From Pseudomonas farsensis (GTDB lineage Bacteria; Pseudomonadota; Gammaproteobacteria; Pseudomonadales; Pseudomonadaceae), in NCBI RefSeq assembly GCF_014268805.2, contig NZ_JABWRF020000001.1:372001-436000 (forward strand): a DNA stretch of 64,000 nt, given 5' to 3'. This document shows, piece after piece, positions 49,913-60,197 of the stretch. Numbering within the stretch: position 1 is the first letter of the stretch; every line of letters starts with the position of its first letter. The notes under the pieces were generated by a model. It was not told the DNA's origin. It was given only the letters and a program-made list of their open reading frames with translations, and did no database searches. A program made the translations under genes and the position numbers.

Positions 49913-50914
49913 CTACCTGGCCTGGAACAACGCCAGGCAGTTGTCGAGCATGCGGTTGGAGAAGCCCCACTCGTTGTCATACCAGGCCAGCACCTTGAGC
50001 ATGCGCCCGTTGGCCTTGGTGTGGTTGGCATCGAAGATCGACGACAACGGGTTGTGGTTGAAGTCGCAAGACACCAGCGGCAGCGTGTTGTAGCCCAGCA
50101 CACGGGAATGCCGGCTGGCTTCGAGCATCACCTGATTGACCTCTTCGGCGCTCGCCTCGCGCTTGAGGTTCACCGTCAAATCCACCAGCGACACATTGAT
50201 CACCGGGACCCGCACCGCCATGCCGGTGAGTTTGCCTGCCAGCTCCGGCAGCACCAGGCCCACCGCCTCGGCAGCGCCGGTCTTGCTCGGGATCATCGAC
50301 TGGGTGGCAGAGCGCGCCCGGTACGGGTCGCCGTGGTACACATCCGTCAGCACCTGGTCGTTGGTGTAGGCATGAATGGTGGTCATCAAGCCTTGCTCGA
50401 TGCCGAACTCGCGGTGCAGCACCTGGGCCACCGGGGCCAGGCAGTTGGTGGTGCACGAGGCGTTGGAAATAACCTGGTGGCTGGCGCGCAGCACGTCGTG
50501 GTTGACGCCGTACACCACCGTGGCATCGGCGCCCTTGGCCGGCGCGCTGATGATCACCTTGCCGGCCCCGGCGCTGATGTGCGCGGCGGCCTTGGCGCGG
50601 TCGGTGAACAAGCCGGTGCACTCGAATACCACATCGATACCCAGGGCTTTCCAGGGCAGCTCTGCCGGGTTGCGGATGGCACTGACGGCAATGCGGTCAC
50701 TGTTGACGGTGATGCTTTCATGGTCGGCTTCAACGTTTGCGTCGAAAATGCCGTGGACGCTGTCGTACTTGAGCAGGTGGGCGTTCATCGTGCTGTCGCC
50801 CAGGTCGTTGATGGCGACGACCTGCAGGTCCTGGCGATAGCCTTGCGTGTAGAGTGCGCGCAGGACATTGCGCCCGATGCGGCCGAATCCATTGATGGCG
50901 ATGCGAAGGGTCAT
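49913..50914 (-). CDS. gap: Glyceraldehyde-3-phosphate dehydrogenase Gap
   Basis: The enzyme oxidises glyceraldehyde-3-phosphate with NAD to 1,3-bisphosphoglycerate. From ATG 50912-50914 ([20 protein letters not shown]) it is 333 aa. The NAD-binding GFGRIGR (residues 9-15) and catalytic cysteine in [17 protein letters not shown] (near 155) are intact. The frame is open 13 codons upstream without family sequence. It is divergent from edd, with HexR-like sites between, so it belongs to the hexose-induced Entner-Doudoroff regulon (gap-1 of P. putida). Confidence 0.96.
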   Translation of the reverse strand: MTLRIAINGFGRIGRNVLRALYTQGYRQDLQVVAINDLGDSTMNAHLLKYDSVHGIFDANVEADHESITVNSDRIAVSAIRNPAELPWKALGIDVVFECTGLFTDRAKAAAHISAGAGKVIISAPAKGADATVVYGVNHDVLRASHQVISNASCTTNCLAPVAQVLHREFGIEQGLMTTIHAYTNDQVLTDVYHGDPYRARSATQSMIPSKTGAAEAVGLVLPELAGKLTGMAVRVPVINVSLVDLTVNLKREASAEEVNQVMLEASRHSRVLGYNTLPLVSCDFNHNPLSSIFDANHTKANGRMLKVLAWYDNEWGFSNRMLDNCLALFQAR

Positions 50915-50976
50915 GGCGTTACCTCTGGCAGTCGGGTGAAGCCTGTGGCACAAAGAGCAGCTTCACTGAAACGGTT

Positions 50977-50994
50977 TTGTTATTGGAATTACAA
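50977..50994. promoter_or_regulatory. Weak HexR-like dyad upstream of gap
   Basis: TTGT and ACAA are separated by 10 bp (TTGTTATTGGAATTACAA); the motif I recall, TTGT-N7/8-ACAA, has a shorter spacer. It lies 63 bp upstream of the gap ATG, so the position suits an operator. Confidence 0.4.
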
Positions 50995-51041
50995 GATTAT
51001 GCACTGCTGGATAGAAAACAAGCCTTTTTAGTGGCAGTATT

Positions 51042-51056
51042 TTGTTAAATCTACAA
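51042..51056. promoter_or_regulatory. Candidate HexR operator in the gap/edd region
   Basis: TTGTTAAATCTACAA is TTGT-N7-ACAA, an exact fit to the HexR motif recalled for P. putida. It lies in the 263-bp divergent region, 121 bp before edd. Confidence 0.68.
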
Positions 51057-51177
51057 CGAGTGGTCGGGAAGCCGCTCCACGGCTGCGCCAGGCATGCTGT
51101 TATTGAGCCTAGGCCGCAATCGTTTGGAGGGACAATTCCCCTGAGGCCCGCCCTTACCGTCAGCCTGGAGTCAGTAC

Positions 51178-53004
51178 ATGCACCCGCGCATCCTTGAGGT
51201 CACCGAACGGCTGATCGCCCGCAGCCGCCGTACCCGTGAACGCTACCTTGAGCTGATCCACGGCGCGGCCAGTGACGGCCCCATGCGTGCCAGCCTGCAA
51301 TGCGCCAACTTCGCCCACGGCGTGGCCGGTTGCGGCGGCGAAGACAAGCAGACCCTGCGCCTGATGAACGCTGCCAACGTGGCCATCGTCTCGGCCTACA
51401 ACGACATGCTCTCGGCCCACCAGCCGTACCAGCACTTCCCCGAACAGATCAAGCAGGCCCTGCGCGAAATTGGCTCGGTCGGCCAGTTTGCAGGTGGCGT
51501 GCCGGCGATGTGCGATGGCGTCACCCAGGGCGAGCCGGGCATGGAGCTGGCTATCGCCAGCCGCGAAGTGATCGCCATGTCCACCGCCATTGCACTGTCG
51601 CACAACATGTTCGATGCGGCATTGATGCTGGGCATCTGTGACAAGATCGTGCCGGGCCTGATGATGGGCGCGCTGCGCTTTGGCCACCTGCCGACCGTGT
51701 TCGTGCCGGGCGGGCCGATGGTGTCGGGCATTTCCAACAAGGAAAAAGCCGATGTACGCCAGCGTTACGCCGAGGGCAAGGCCACCCGCGAGCAACTGCT
51801 CGAATCGGAAATGAACAGCTATCACAGCCCCGGCACCTGCACCTTCTACGGCACCGCCAACACCAACCAGCTGGTGATGGAAGTGATGGGCCTGCACTTG
51901 CCCGGCGCCTCGTTCGTCAACCCTTACACGCCGCTGCGCGATGCCCTTACTGCCGAGGCGGCGCGCCAGGTCACGCGCATGACCAAGGCCAGCGGCAGCT
52001 TCATGCCGATTGGGCAGATCGTCGACGAAAAAGCGCTGGTCAACTCCATCGTGGCCCTGCACGCCACCGGCGGCTCGACCAACCACACCCTGCACATGCC
52101 GGCAATTGCCCAGGCTGCCGGCATCCAGCTGACCTGGCAGGACATGGCCGACCTGTCCGAGGTGGTGCCGACGCTGTCCCACGTCTACCCCAACGGCAAA
52201 GCTGACATCAATCACTTCCAGGCCTGTGGTGGCATGGCCTTCCTGATCCGCGAGCTGCTCGATGCCGGCCTGTTGCACGAGAACGTCAATACCGTCGCCG
52301 GGCCGGGCCTGCGCCGCTACACCCAGGAGCCCTTCCTCGAGGATGGCCAGTTGGTCTGGCGCGAAGGCACACCGCACAGCCTCGACGAGACCATCCTGCG
52401 CCCCGTGGCGCGGCCGTTCTCGGCTGAAGGCGGGCTGCGGGTGATGGAAGGCAACTTGGGGCGTGGGGTGATGAAGGTGTCTGCGGTGGCCCCCGAGCAC
52501 CAGGTGGTCGAGGCCCCGGCGCGGGTGTTCCATGATCAGCAGTCGCTGGCCGATGCCTTCAAGGCCGGCGAGCTTGAGTGCGATTTCGTCGCCGTGGTGC
52601 GTTTCCAGGGCCCACGTTGCAATGGCATGCCCGAGCTGCACAAGCTCACGCCGTTCCTCGGCGTATTGCAGGACCGTGGCTTCAAGGTGGCGTTGGTGAC
52701 CGATGGGCGTATGTCTGGCGCTTCGGGCAAGATTCCGGCAGCCATCCATGTGTGCCCTGAAGCCTTCGATGGCGGCCCGTTGGCACGGGTGCGCGATGGT
52801 GACAGAGTGCGTGTCGATGGTGTCGAAGGCACCTTGCAGATCATGGTGTCGGCTGAAGAACTAGCCGCCCGCGAGCTGCCGGCGCCGCCCCAGGGCAACG
52901 ACCTGGGCTGCGGGCGCGAGCTGTTCGGCTTCATGCGGGTGGCGTTCAGCACCGCCGAAAAAGGCGCGAGCGCCTTCACTTCGGCACTGGAGAACCTTGA
53001 ATGA
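51178..53004 (+). CDS. edd: 6-phosphogluconate dehydratase Edd
   Basis: Edd dehydrates 6-phosphogluconate to KDPG, the first reaction specific to the Entner-Doudoroff pathway. The 608-aa ILVD/EDD protein has Fe-S ligand cysteines in [17 protein letters not shown] (near residue 118), [14 protein letters not shown] (near 222) and [17 protein letters not shown] ([10 protein letters not shown]). The late [18 protein letters not shown] is conserved. It is the first gene of the edd-glk-gltR2-gtrS run and overlaps glk by ATGA. Confidence 0.97.
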   Translation: MHPRILEVTERLIARSRRTRERYLELIHGAASDGPMRASLQCANFAHGVAGCGGEDKQTLRLMNAANVAIVSAYNDMLSAHQPYQHFPEQIKQALREIGSVGQFAGGVPAMCDGVTQGEPGMELAIASREVIAMSTAIALSHNMFDAALMLGICDKIVPGLMMGALRFGHLPTVFVPGGPMVSGISNKEKADVRQRYAEGKATREQLLESEMNSYHSPGTCTFYGTANTNQLVMEVMGLHLPGASFVNPYTPLRDALTAEAARQVTRMTKASGSFMPIGQIVDEKALVNSIVALHATGGSTNHTLHMPAIAQAAGIQLTWQDMADLSEVVPTLSHVYPNGKADINHFQACGGMAFLIRELLDAGLLHENVNTVAGPGLRRYTQEPFLEDGQLVWREGTPHSLDETILRPVARPFSAEGGLRVMEGNLGRGVMKVSAVAPEHQVVEAPARVFHDQQSLADAFKAGELECDFVAVVRFQGPRCNGMPELHKLTPFLGVLQDRGFKVALVTDGRMSGASGKIPAAIHVCPEAFDGGPLARVRDGDRVRVDGVEGTLQIMVSAEELAARELPAPPQGNDLGCGRELFGFMRVAFSTAEKGASAFTSALENLE

Positions 53005-53960
53005 AGGCTTTGCTGGTGGGTGACATTGGCGGTACCAACGCCCGTTTTGGCCTGTGGCAAGGCAACCAGCTGCATGCGGTGCAGGTGTTTGCCACCGCTG
53101 ACTACACCAGCCCCGAGCAAGCCATCGGCGCCTACCTTGCCGACCAGCACATCGCCCCCGGCGGCCTTGCGGCGGTGTGCCTGGCAGTGGCGGGGCCGGT
53201 GGACGGCGATGAGTTTCGTTTTACCAACAACCATTGGCGCCTCAGCCGCACGGCGTTTTGCCGCACGCTGCAAGTCGAGCAACTGCTGCTGATCAACGAC
53301 TTTACCGCGATGGCGCTGGGCATGACCCGCCTGAACGAAGGGGAGTATCGCGAAGTCTGCCCCGGCCAGCCCGACCCGTCGCGCCCAGCGCTGGTTATCG
53401 GCCCAGGCACCGGGCTGGGCGTCGGCAGCCTGCTGCGGCTGGGCGAGCGACACTGGATGGCGCTGCCGGGGGAGGGCGGGCATGTCGACTTGCCGGTCGG
53501 CAACCTGCGCGAGGCGGCGATCCATCAACAGATTCACCGCCAGATCGGCCATGTCAGCGCCGAAACGGTGCTCAGTGGTGGTGGCCTGGTGCGCTTGTAC
53601 GAGGCCATGTGTGCGCTGGATGGCGACACCCCCACGCACCGTACTCCGGCGCAGATCACCGACGCAGCACTGGGCAACGAGCCGCGGGCGCTGGCGGTGG
53701 TGGAGCAGTTCTGCCGGTTTCTGGGGCGCGTGGCGGGCAACAACGTGCTGACGCTGGGTGCGCGCGGCGGGGTGTATATCGTCGGTGGAGTGATACCGCG
53801 TTTTGCCGAGCTGTTCCTGCGCAGCGGTTTTGCGGCTAGCTTTGCCGACAAAGGCTGCATGAGCGGTTACTTCAGCGGGGTGCCGGTGTGGCTGGTGACC
53901 GCTGAGTTTTCCGGGTTGCTGGGGGCGGGGGTGGCGTTGCAGCAGGCGTTGGATCAGTAA
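53001..53960 (+). CDS. glk: Glucokinase Glk
   Basis: Glk phosphorylates cytoplasmic glucose with ATP, the step that joins the GtsABCD uptake route to the Entner-Doudoroff pathway. The 319-aa protein has the phosphate loop [13 protein letters not shown] (residues 7-19), the catalytic-aspartate region [13 protein letters not shown] (near 97) and [11 protein letters not shown] (near 135). EGGHVDL is the sugar-contact segment. Its ATG lies in the edd stop. A single REP unit follows at 53966-53990. Confidence 0.96.
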   Translation: MKALLVGDIGGTNARFGLWQGNQLHAVQVFATADYTSPEQAIGAYLADQHIAPGGLAAVCLAVAGPVDGDEFRFTNNHWRLSRTAFCRTLQVEQLLLINDFTAMALGMTRLNEGEYREVCPGQPDPSRPALVIGPGTGLGVGSLLRLGERHWMALPGEGGHVDLPVGNLREAAIHQQIHRQIGHVSAETVLSGGGLVRLYEAMCALDGDTPTHRTPAQITDAALGNEPRALAVVEQFCRFLGRVAGNNVLTLGARGGVYIVGGVIPRFAELFLRSGFAASFADKGCMSGYFSGVPVWLVTAEFSGLLGAGVALQQALDQ

Positions 53961-53965
53961 ACCTC

Positions 53966-53990
53966 ATCGCGGGGCAAGCCCGCTCCCACG
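53966..53990. repeat. Single REP unit between glk and gltR2
   Basis: The sequence ATCGCGGGGCAAGCCCGCTC then CCAC is one unpaired copy of the REP unit seen as pairs at 19100 and 38135. It lies in the 89-bp glk-gltR2 gap. Confidence 0.75.
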
Positions 53991-54049
53991 GTCGGTGAGG
54001 GCGCCAACAGCAGACACAAAGATCTGCGATTACCAGAGGATGGACCATT

Positions 54050-54772
54050 GTGAGTACTGCCGGTAAATCGATCCTGATGGTCGATGACGATCAGGATATT
54101 CGTGAATTGCTGCAAACCTACCTCAGCCGCGCAGGCTTGCAGGTGCAGGCCGAAGCCGATGGCCAGGGCTTTCGCCGGGCGCTCGATGCTGGCAATTTCG
54201 ACCTGCTGATTCTCGATGTGATGCTGCCCGACGAAGACGGCTTCAGCCTGTGCCGTTGGGTGCGCCAGCACCCGCGCCTGGCACGGGTACCGATCATCAT
54301 GCTGACCGCAAGCTGCGATGAAGCCGACCGGGTCATCGGCCTTGAACTGGGTGCCGATGATTATCTGGGCAAACCCTTCAGCCCGCGCGAACTGCAGGCC
54401 CGCATCAAGGCTCTGCTGCGCCGCGCCGAGTTTGGCCAGGCGCTGGCGCCCAGTGCGGTGCTGGCATTCGATGACTGGCGCCTGGACACAGTCAGCCACC
54501 GGTTGTTCCACCGCGACGGCGAAGAGGTGATTCTGTCCGGTGCCGACTTTGCCCTGCTCAAGCTGTTTCTCGACCATCCGCAGCAGATTCTCGACCGCGA
54601 CACCATCGGCAACGCCACCCGTGGCCGCGAACCGATGCCGCTGGACCGTATCGTCGACATGGCGGTCAGCCGCTTGCGCCAGCGCCTGCGCGATTGTGAA
54701 AAACCGCCCAGGCTGATCCGCACCGTGCGCGGCAGTGGCTACTTGCTGGCAGCCAATGTCTGCCCGGCCTAG
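54050..54772 (+). CDS. gltR2: OmpR-type response regulator GltR2
   Basis: This two-component regulator controls glucose transport genes (oprB and gts) in P. putida. The 240-aa product begins at GTG 54050, with AGAGGA about 10 bp upstream. The receiver domain has acidic pocket residues D12-D14, phospho-acceptor D56 in LLILDVMLPDEDG and K near 110 in YLGKPFSPRE. The winged-helix output domain (about 140-235) contains LDRIVDMAVSRLRQRLRD. It overlaps the sensor kinase gene by 17 nt. Confidence 0.93.
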   Translation: MSTAGKSILMVDDDQDIRELLQTYLSRAGLQVQAEADGQGFRRALDAGNFDLLILDVMLPDEDGFSLCRWVRQHPRLARVPIIMLTASCDEADRVIGLELGADDYLGKPFSPRELQARIKALLRRAEFGQALAPSAVLAFDDWRLDTVSHRLFHRDGEEVILSGADFALLKLFLDHPQQILDRDTIGNATRGREPMPLDRIVDMAVSRLRQRLRDCEKPPRLIRTVRGSGYLLAANVCPA

Positions 54773-56210
54773 CGAGGCGCGGCGGCGCCTGCTGCCGCGC
54801 TCGTTGCTGGGGCGCATGCTGCTGCTGACCTTGCTGGTGGTGGTACTGGCCCAAGGCCTTTCGAGCCTGATCTGGGTTGCACAACTGCGCGCCAGCCAGA
54901 TGCAGGGGCTGCGCGCCAGCGCCAGCAGCCTGGCCCATTCCATGAGCGCCAGCGTCAGCTACTTCCGCTCGCTGCCGGTCGCCTACCGGCCACTGGTGCT
55001 GGACCAGTTGCGCAGCATGGGCGGCACGCGGTTTTTCGTATCGCTCAATGACAAGCCGCTGGATATGCCGGTGCTGCCGGTCACCCCGCGCAAGCGGGCG
55101 GTGATCGAGGTGTTCGAGCAGGTGCTGCATGAACGCCTGGGCGCGCAGATGGAAGTGTCGGTGGAGTTCGTCAGCCCCGACGACCTGCGTATTTTCAACA
55201 GCGGCCTGAAGCTCGACGAACTGCCGCGCTCGTGGGCGCACTATTCGCTTACCTTGGAGCCGCTCAACCCACCGGTGCTGGTGACTCAGATCCGCCTGGG
55301 CGAGGGCGAATGGCTATACATCGCCTCGCTGCTGCCCGAACCCTACACGGGCCTTGAGGCCGAACGCCTGCCGCGCCAGCAGATCGGTTTCATCGCCCTG
55401 ACCACCTTGATGCTGCTGGTGTTCATCGGCCTGCTGGTGCACTGGCAAACCCGTCCGCTCAAGCGCCTGGCGCGGGCAGCGCGGGAAATGTCACTGGGCG
55501 CCGATGTTGCGCCGCTGGCCGAGGGGGGCGGCAGCGAAGTGGTGGAGGTGAGCCGGGCGTTCAACAGCATGCGCGAGCGCATCAGCCGCTACCTGACCGA
55601 GCGCGCCCAGTTGTTCAGTGCCGTATCACACGACCTGCGCACACCGATCACCCGCCTGCGCCTGCGCGTCGAGCTGCTGGAAGACGAGCAGTTGCAGGCC
55701 CGGTTCAGCCGCGACCTCGATGAGCTGGAGCTGCTGGTCAAAGGGGCGCTGCAATGTGTGAAGGACACCGATATCCACGAGAACATCGAACCGATCGACC
55801 TTAACCAGTTGCTCGATATCCTCGCCGAACCCTACCTGGGTGACGGCCGCATCACCCTTGAGGGCTGTGCGCTGGCGCCTTATCTGGGCAAGTCGCTGGC
55901 GCTGCGGCGCTGTATTGGCAACCTGATCGACAACGCAATCAAGTATGGCGAGCGGGCGCACTTGCGGGTGATCGATAGCCGCGAGAGCTTCGTGCTGCAA
56001 GTGGATGACCAAGGGCCGGGCGTTCCGGAGCAGCGCCTGGAGCAGGTGTTCGAGCCGCATTTCCGCTTGGCTGGGCAGCAGCAGGGTTATGGGCTGGGGC
56101 TAGGCATTGCGCGCAATATTGCCCATAGCCATGGCGGTGAGGTGAGTTTGCTGAACTTGCGTGGGGGAGGCTTGCGGGTGACCTTGTACTTGCCGCGCAT
56201 GGCCGAGTGA
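54756..56210 (+). CDS. gtrS: Glucose-related sensor histidine kinase GtrS/GltS
   Basis: This membrane histidine kinase is the partner of GltR2; in Pseudomonas GtrS senses 2-ketogluconate and 6-phosphogluconate. I chose ATG 54756 (MSARPSEARRRLLPRSLLGR; 484 aa). Membrane helices lie at about residues 21-43 and 205-225, around a periplasmic sensor domain. HAMP follows (QTRPLKRLARAAREMSLGAD). HisKA contains the phospho-histidine in AVSHDLRTPITRLRLRVELL, and the HATPase has NLIDNAIKYGERA and DQGPGVPEQRL. A paired REP hairpin follows. Confidence 0.93.
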   Translation: MSARPSEARRRLLPRSLLGRMLLLTLLVVVLAQGLSSLIWVAQLRASQMQGLRASASSLAHSMSASVSYFRSLPVAYRPLVLDQLRSMGGTRFFVSLNDKPLDMPVLPVTPRKRAVIEVFEQVLHERLGAQMEVSVEFVSPDDLRIFNSGLKLDELPRSWAHYSLTLEPLNPPVLVTQIRLGEGEWLYIASLLPEPYTGLEAERLPRQQIGFIALTTLMLLVFIGLLVHWQTRPLKRLARAAREMSLGADVAPLAEGGGSEVVEVSRAFNSMRERISRYLTERAQLFSAVSHDLRTPITRLRLRVELLEDEQLQARFSRDLDELELLVKGALQCVKDTDIHENIEPIDLNQLLDILAEPYLGDGRITLEGCALAPYLGKSLALRRCIGNLIDNAIKYGERAHLRVIDSRESFVLQVDDQGPGVPEQRLEQVFEPHFRLAGQQQGYGLGLGIARNIAHSHGGEVSLLNLRGGGLRVTLYLPRMAE

Positions 56211-56254
56211 GCGCTTGCCTGGATCACATCACTATCGCGTCTGCGCCTGATCCC

Positions 56255-56369
56255 TGTAGGAGCGGCCTTGTGTCGCGAAAGGGCTGCGTAGCGGCCCCGC
56301 CGATTTTGCATGATGCGCAGATCCTGGGGCCGCTACGCGCCCCGTTCGCGACGCAAGGCCGCTCCTACA
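56255..56369. repeat. Paired REP hairpin downstream of gtrS
   Basis: TGTAGGAGCGGCCTTGTGTC (from 56255) faces its inverse GACGCAAGGCCGCTCCTACA-type arm (to 56369). The inner stems are GTAGCGGCCCC/GGGGCCGCTAC. It separates gtrS from the mannose-isomerase-like gene. Confidence 0.87.
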
Positions 56370-56492
56370 CAATCAACAGCGGATAGTGTCGTTTTGCAGG
56401 TCACTACCCGGTGACAATCCCGCCGGCCTTCGTGACATGCCAGCCAGGACGGCTGGTTAGAATCGGCTGACAACAACAAGGAAGCCCCGCCA

Positions 56493-57710
56493 ATGGCCAA
56501 CTACTGGCTCGATGCCCCCGCCCACCATGCCTGGCTTACCCGCGAGGCCCTGCGCCTGCTGGATTTCGCCCGCGCCTCCCGCCTGCCGCAGGGCTTTGGC
56601 AACCTCGACGACGCTGGCCGCCTGCCGCGCGGCGCAGTTGCCGAAACCTTGAACACCGCACGCATGACCCACAGCTTTGCCCTGGCCCATCTGCATGGCG
56701 TGCCTGGCTGCAAAGGGCTGGTCGAGCATGGCGTCGCCGCCCTGCAAGGGCCGTTGCACGATGCGCTGCATGGCGGCTGGCTGGCCGCCCCCGAAGGGCA
56801 CGGCGACGGGCGCAAGGCGGCGTATCTGCATGCGTTTGTCGCCCTGGCGGCAAGCTCGGCCGTGGTGGCCGGGGTGATCGAGGCGCAGGCCTTGCTCGCT
56901 GACGCAATCGAGGTGATCGAACGGCATTTCTGGTGCGAAGAACAAGGCGCCCTGCGCGAATCGTTCAGCCGCGACTGGCAAAGCTGCGAAGCCTACCGTG
57001 GCGCCAACAGCAACATGCACGGGGTCGAGGCGTTTCTGGCGCTAGCCGATGTCACCGGCCAGCCACGCTGGCTGGAGCGTGCAGTGGCGGTGGTGCAACG
57101 GCTGATTCTGCGCCAGGCCGCCGGTGATGGTTTGCGTGTTACCGAGCACTTCGATAGCCACTGGCAGCCGCAGCCCGACTACAACCAAAACCTGCCCGCC
57201 GATGGTTTTCGCCCCTACGGCACCACCCCGGGCCATGCTTTCGAATGGGCGCGGCTGCTGCTGCACCTGGAGGCGTCGCTGCAACGGGCTGGGCTGCCTG
57301 CGCCAGACGGCTTGCTGCCGGCTGCGCGCGGGCTGTTCGACAGCGCCTGGCACAACGCCTGGCATGTCGATGGCGCGCCGGGGCTGGTCTACACCCTCGA
57401 TTGGGGCAATCGCCCGGTAGTGCGCGAGCGCCTGCATTGGGTACACGCCGAGGCCAGTGCCACGGCGGCAGCGCTGCTCAAACGTACTGGTGAAGGCCAG
57501 TACGAGTGCTGTTATCGCCGCATCTGGGATTTTATCGCCGAGTACTTCATCGACCCTGTGCATGGCAGTTGGCACCACGAACTCGACCCCGCCAACTTGC
57601 CCGGCGCGCGTATCTGGGGCGGCAAGCCCGACCTGTATCACGCCCTGCAGGCGCTGCTGCTGCCGCGCCTGCCGCTGGCGCCAAGCCTGGCCAGCGCTCT
57701 CGCTTTGTAA
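56493..57710 (+). CDS. AGE-family sugar isomerase (D-mannose isomerase-like)
   Basis: The 405-aa protein of the N-acylglucosamine 2-epimerase (AGE) superfamily has an (alpha/alpha)6 barrel. Family motifs include [17 protein letters not shown] (about residues 54-70), [16 protein letters not shown] (near 170, with the active-site region histidine), [20 protein letters not shown] (near 245) and [13 protein letters not shown]. Closest by pattern are YihS-type and D-mannose isomerases, which interconvert aldoses and ketoses such as mannose and fructose. Its position just ahead of the glucose ABC transporter suggests hexose entry into central metabolism. The substrate is not proven by sequence. Confidence 0.85.
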   Translation: MANYWLDAPAHHAWLTREALRLLDFARASRLPQGFGNLDDAGRLPRGAVAETLNTARMTHSFALAHLHGVPGCKGLVEHGVAALQGPLHDALHGGWLAAPEGHGDGRKAAYLHAFVALAASSAVVAGVIEAQALLADAIEVIERHFWCEEQGALRESFSRDWQSCEAYRGANSNMHGVEAFLALADVTGQPRWLERAVAVVQRLILRQAAGDGLRVTEHFDSHWQPQPDYNQNLPADGFRPYGTTPGHAFEWARLLLHLEASLQRAGLPAPDGLLPAARGLFDSAWHNAWHVDGAPGLVYTLDWGNRPVVRERLHWVHAEASATAAALLKRTGEGQYECCYRRIWDFIAEYFIDPVHGSWHHELDPANLPGARIWGGKPDLYHALQALLLPRLPLAPSLASALAL

Positions 57711-57825
57711 CCATTTGATGACATTCGCGCATCCGTTCGTTACCTGCCGGGCGGCGCGCGCTACTTACACTCCATGCAATGCAAGCGACAGTCTTGCCAT
57801 GCATAACAACAAGAAAGGTATTCCC

Positions 57826-59112
57826 ATGCACCCGACGCTCCGTCTCGCCGCTGCCGTTTCCCTCGCTTCCCTGTGCTCGCTCAGCGCCCATGCCGCCGAC
57901 TCCAAAGGCAGCGTGGAAGTGGTCCATTGGTGGACGTCCGGCGGCGAAAAAGCCGCCGTCGATGTGCTCAAGGCCCAGGTCGAAAAAGACGGTTTCATCT
58001 GGAAGGATGGCGCCGTTGCCGGTGGTGGTGGCGCCACCGCGATGACCGTGCTCAAAAGCCGCGCAGTTGCCGGCAACCCGCCGGGCGTTGCGCAGATCAA
58101 GGGCCCCGACATCCAGGAATGGGCCGCAACCGGCCTGCTCGACGATGAAGTGCTCAAGGATGTGGCCAAGCAGGAACAGTGGGACGGCCTGCTCGACAAG
58201 AAAGTCGCCGACACCGTCAAGTACGAAGGCAACTACGTGGCCGTACCGGTGAACATCCACCGCATCAACTGGCTGTGGATCAACCCGGACGTATTCAAGA
58301 AGGCCGGCATCGCCAAGGCGCCGACCACCCTCGATGAGTTCTACGCCGCCGCCGACAAGCTCAAGGCAGCAGGCTTCATCCCACTCGCCCACGGCGGCCA
58401 GCCCTGGCAGGACAGCACCGTGTTCGAAAGCGTGGTGCTGGCGGTGATGGGCGTCGATGGCTACAAGAAGGCCCTGGTCGACCTGGACGAAGACGCCCTG
58501 ACCGGCCCGGGCATGGTCAAGTCGCTGACCGAACTGAAAAGGGTCGCCACCTACATGGACCCGGACGGCAAGGGCCAGGACTGGAACCTGGAAGCGGCCA
58601 AGGTGATCAACGGCAAGGCCGGCATGCAGATCATGGGCGACTGGGCCAAGAGTGAATGGACCCTGGCCAGGAAAACCGCCGGCACCGACTACCAGTGCGT
58701 AGCGTTCCCCGGCACGCAAAACGCGTTCCTGTACAACATCGACTCGCTGGTGGTGTTCAAGCAGAAGGACGCCGGCACCGCAGCCGGCCAGCAGGACATC
58801 GCGCGCAAGGTGCTCGGCCAGGACTTCCAGAAGGTGTTCAGCATCAACAAGGGCTCGATACCGGTGCGTAACGACATGCTCGCCGACATGGGCAAATATG
58901 GCTTCGACAGCTGCGCGCAAACCGCCGCCAAGGACTTCCTCGCCGACGCCAAGAGCGGCGGCCTGCAGCCGAGCATGGCGCATAACATGGCCACCACCCT
59001 GGCGGTACAGGGCGCGTTCTTCGATGTGGTGACCAACTACATCAACGACCCCAAGGCTGACCCCGCCGATGCGGCGAAGAAGCTCTACGCCGCGGTCAAA
59101 TCCGCCAAGTAA
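57826..59112 (+). CDS. gtsA: Glucose ABC transporter substrate-binding protein GtsA
   Basis: GtsA is the periplasmic glucose/mannose binding protein feeding GtsBC. I chose ATG 57826 ([20 protein letters not shown]; 428 aa), with AAAGG 7 bp upstream; an ATG at 57799 (MHNNKKGIP...) is an alternative. The signal peptide is likely cut after AHA (about residue 24). The mature part begins with the family 1 sugar-binder opening [21 protein letters not shown] paired REP hairpin follows and separates it from gtsB. Confidence 0.95.
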   Translation: MHPTLRLAAAVSLASLCSLSAHAADSKGSVEVVHWWTSGGEKAAVDVLKAQVEKDGFIWKDGAVAGGGGATAMTVLKSRAVAGNPPGVAQIKGPDIQEWAATGLLDDEVLKDVAKQEQWDGLLDKKVADTVKYEGNYVAVPVNIHRINWLWINPDVFKKAGIAKAPTTLDEFYAAADKLKAAGFIPLAHGGQPWQDSTVFESVVLAVMGVDGYKKALVDLDEDALTGPGMVKSLTELKRVATYMDPDGKGQDWNLEAAKVINGKAGMQIMGDWAKSEWTLARKTAGTDYQCVAFPGTQNAFLYNIDSLVVFKQKDAGTAAGQQDIARKVLGQDFQKVFSINKGSIPVRNDMLADMGKYGFDSCAQTAAKDFLADAKSGGLQPSMAHNMATTLAVQGAFFDVVTNYINDPKADPADAAKKLYAAVKSAK

Positions 59113-59128
59113 AGCCGACGCGAACCAT

Positions 59129-59261
59129 TGTAGGGGCGGCCTTGCGCCGCGATGGGCTGCGCAGCAGCCCCTGAACCTGCGCACTCGATCTTTCAGGTAG
59201 GTGTTGGCTTTGCGCCCTTGGGCTGCTGTGCAGCCCATCGCGGCACAAGGCCGCTCCTACA
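59129..59261. repeat. Paired REP hairpin between gtsA and gtsB
   Basis: TGTAGGGGCGGCCTTGCGCC (from 59129) and the inverse GGCACAAGGCCGCTCCTACA (to 59261) are the outer arms. GATGGGCTGCGCAGCAGCCC pairs with GGGCTGCTGTGCAGCCCATC inside. The element sits within the operon and could stabilise the gtsA mRNA. Confidence 0.87.
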
Positions 59262-59288
59262 GGGAGTGCAGCGCCTTTGAGGTGAACC

Positions 59289-60197
59289 ATGACCGCAACA
59301 ACCGCCCGCCTGCGGGCCTCACCCCTGGACGCGCTACAGCGCTGGCTACCGAAACTGGTGCTGGCGCCGAGCATGTTCATTGTGCTGGTGGGCTTCTACG
59401 GCTACATCCTGTGGACCTTTGTCCTCTCGTTCACCACCTCGACGTTCCTGCCCACCTACAAGTGGGCGGGGCTGGCGCAGTACGCACGCTTGTTCGACAA
59501 CGACCGCTGGTGGGTGGCGAGCAAGAACCTGCTGCTGTTCGGTGGCCTGTTCATCGCCATCAGCCTGGCCATCGGCGTGCTGCTGGCGGTGCTGCTCGAC
59601 CAGCGCATCCGCCGCGAAGGCTTCATCCGCACCATTTACCTGTACCCGATGGCGCTGTCGATGATCGTCACGGGCACCGCCTGGAAATGGCTGCTCAACC
59701 CCGGCATGGGGCTTGACAAGCTGCTGCGTGACTGGGGCTGGGAAGGGTTTCGCCTGGACTGGCTGATCGACCCCGACCGGGTGGTGTACTGCCTGGTGAT
59801 CGCCGCTGTGTGGCAGGCCTCGGGCTTCATCATGGCGATGTTCCTCGCCGGCCTGCGCGGGGTCGATCAGTCGATCATCCGCGCCGCCCAGCTCGATGGT
59901 GCCAGCCTGCCGCGTATCTACTGGACCGTGGTGCTGCCCAGCCTGCGCCCGGTGTTCTTCAGCTCGCTGATGATCCTTTCGCACATCGCCATCAAGAGCT
60001 TCGACCTGGTGGCGGCGATGACCGCAGGCGGCCCTGGCTACTCCTCGGACCTGCCGGCGATGTTCATGTACTCGTTCACCTTCAGCCGAGGGCAGATGGG
60101 CATGGGCTCGGCCAGCGCCATCCTGATGCTCGGCGCCATCCTGGCGATCCTGGTGCCTTACCTGTACTCGGAACTGCGGGGCAAACGCCATGACTAG
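59289..60197 (+). CDS. gtsB: Glucose ABC transporter permease GtsB
   Basis: This is one of two permeases of the GtsABCD glucose importer. The 302-aa product has about six helices and a ribosome site GAGGTG 5-6 bp ahead of ATG 59289. The MalF-type cytoplasmic EAA loop is IRAAQLDGASLPRIYWTVVL (near residue 197). The last bases overlap gtsC by 8 nt. Confidence 0.95.
   Translation: MTATTARLRASPLDALQRWLPKLVLAPSMFIVLVGFYGYILWTFVLSFTTSTFLPTYKWAGLAQYARLFDNDRWWVASKNLLLFGGLFIAISLAIGVLLAVLLDQRIRREGFIRTIYLYPMALSMIVTGTAWKWLLNPGMGLDKLLRDWGWEGFRLDWLIDPDRVVYCLVIAAVWQASGFIMAMFLAGLRGVDQSIIRAAQLDGASLPRIYWTVVLPSLRPVFFSSLMILSHIAIKSFDLVAAMTAGGPGYSSDLPAMFMYSFTFSRGQMGMGSASAILMLGAILAILVPYLYSELRGKRHD

Noticed and set aside
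57547..59238. A 563-codon open frame on the minus strand over gtsA and the isomerase
   Set aside because: It is antisense to two well-supported genes, crosses their intergenic region and a REP hairpin, and has no domain.
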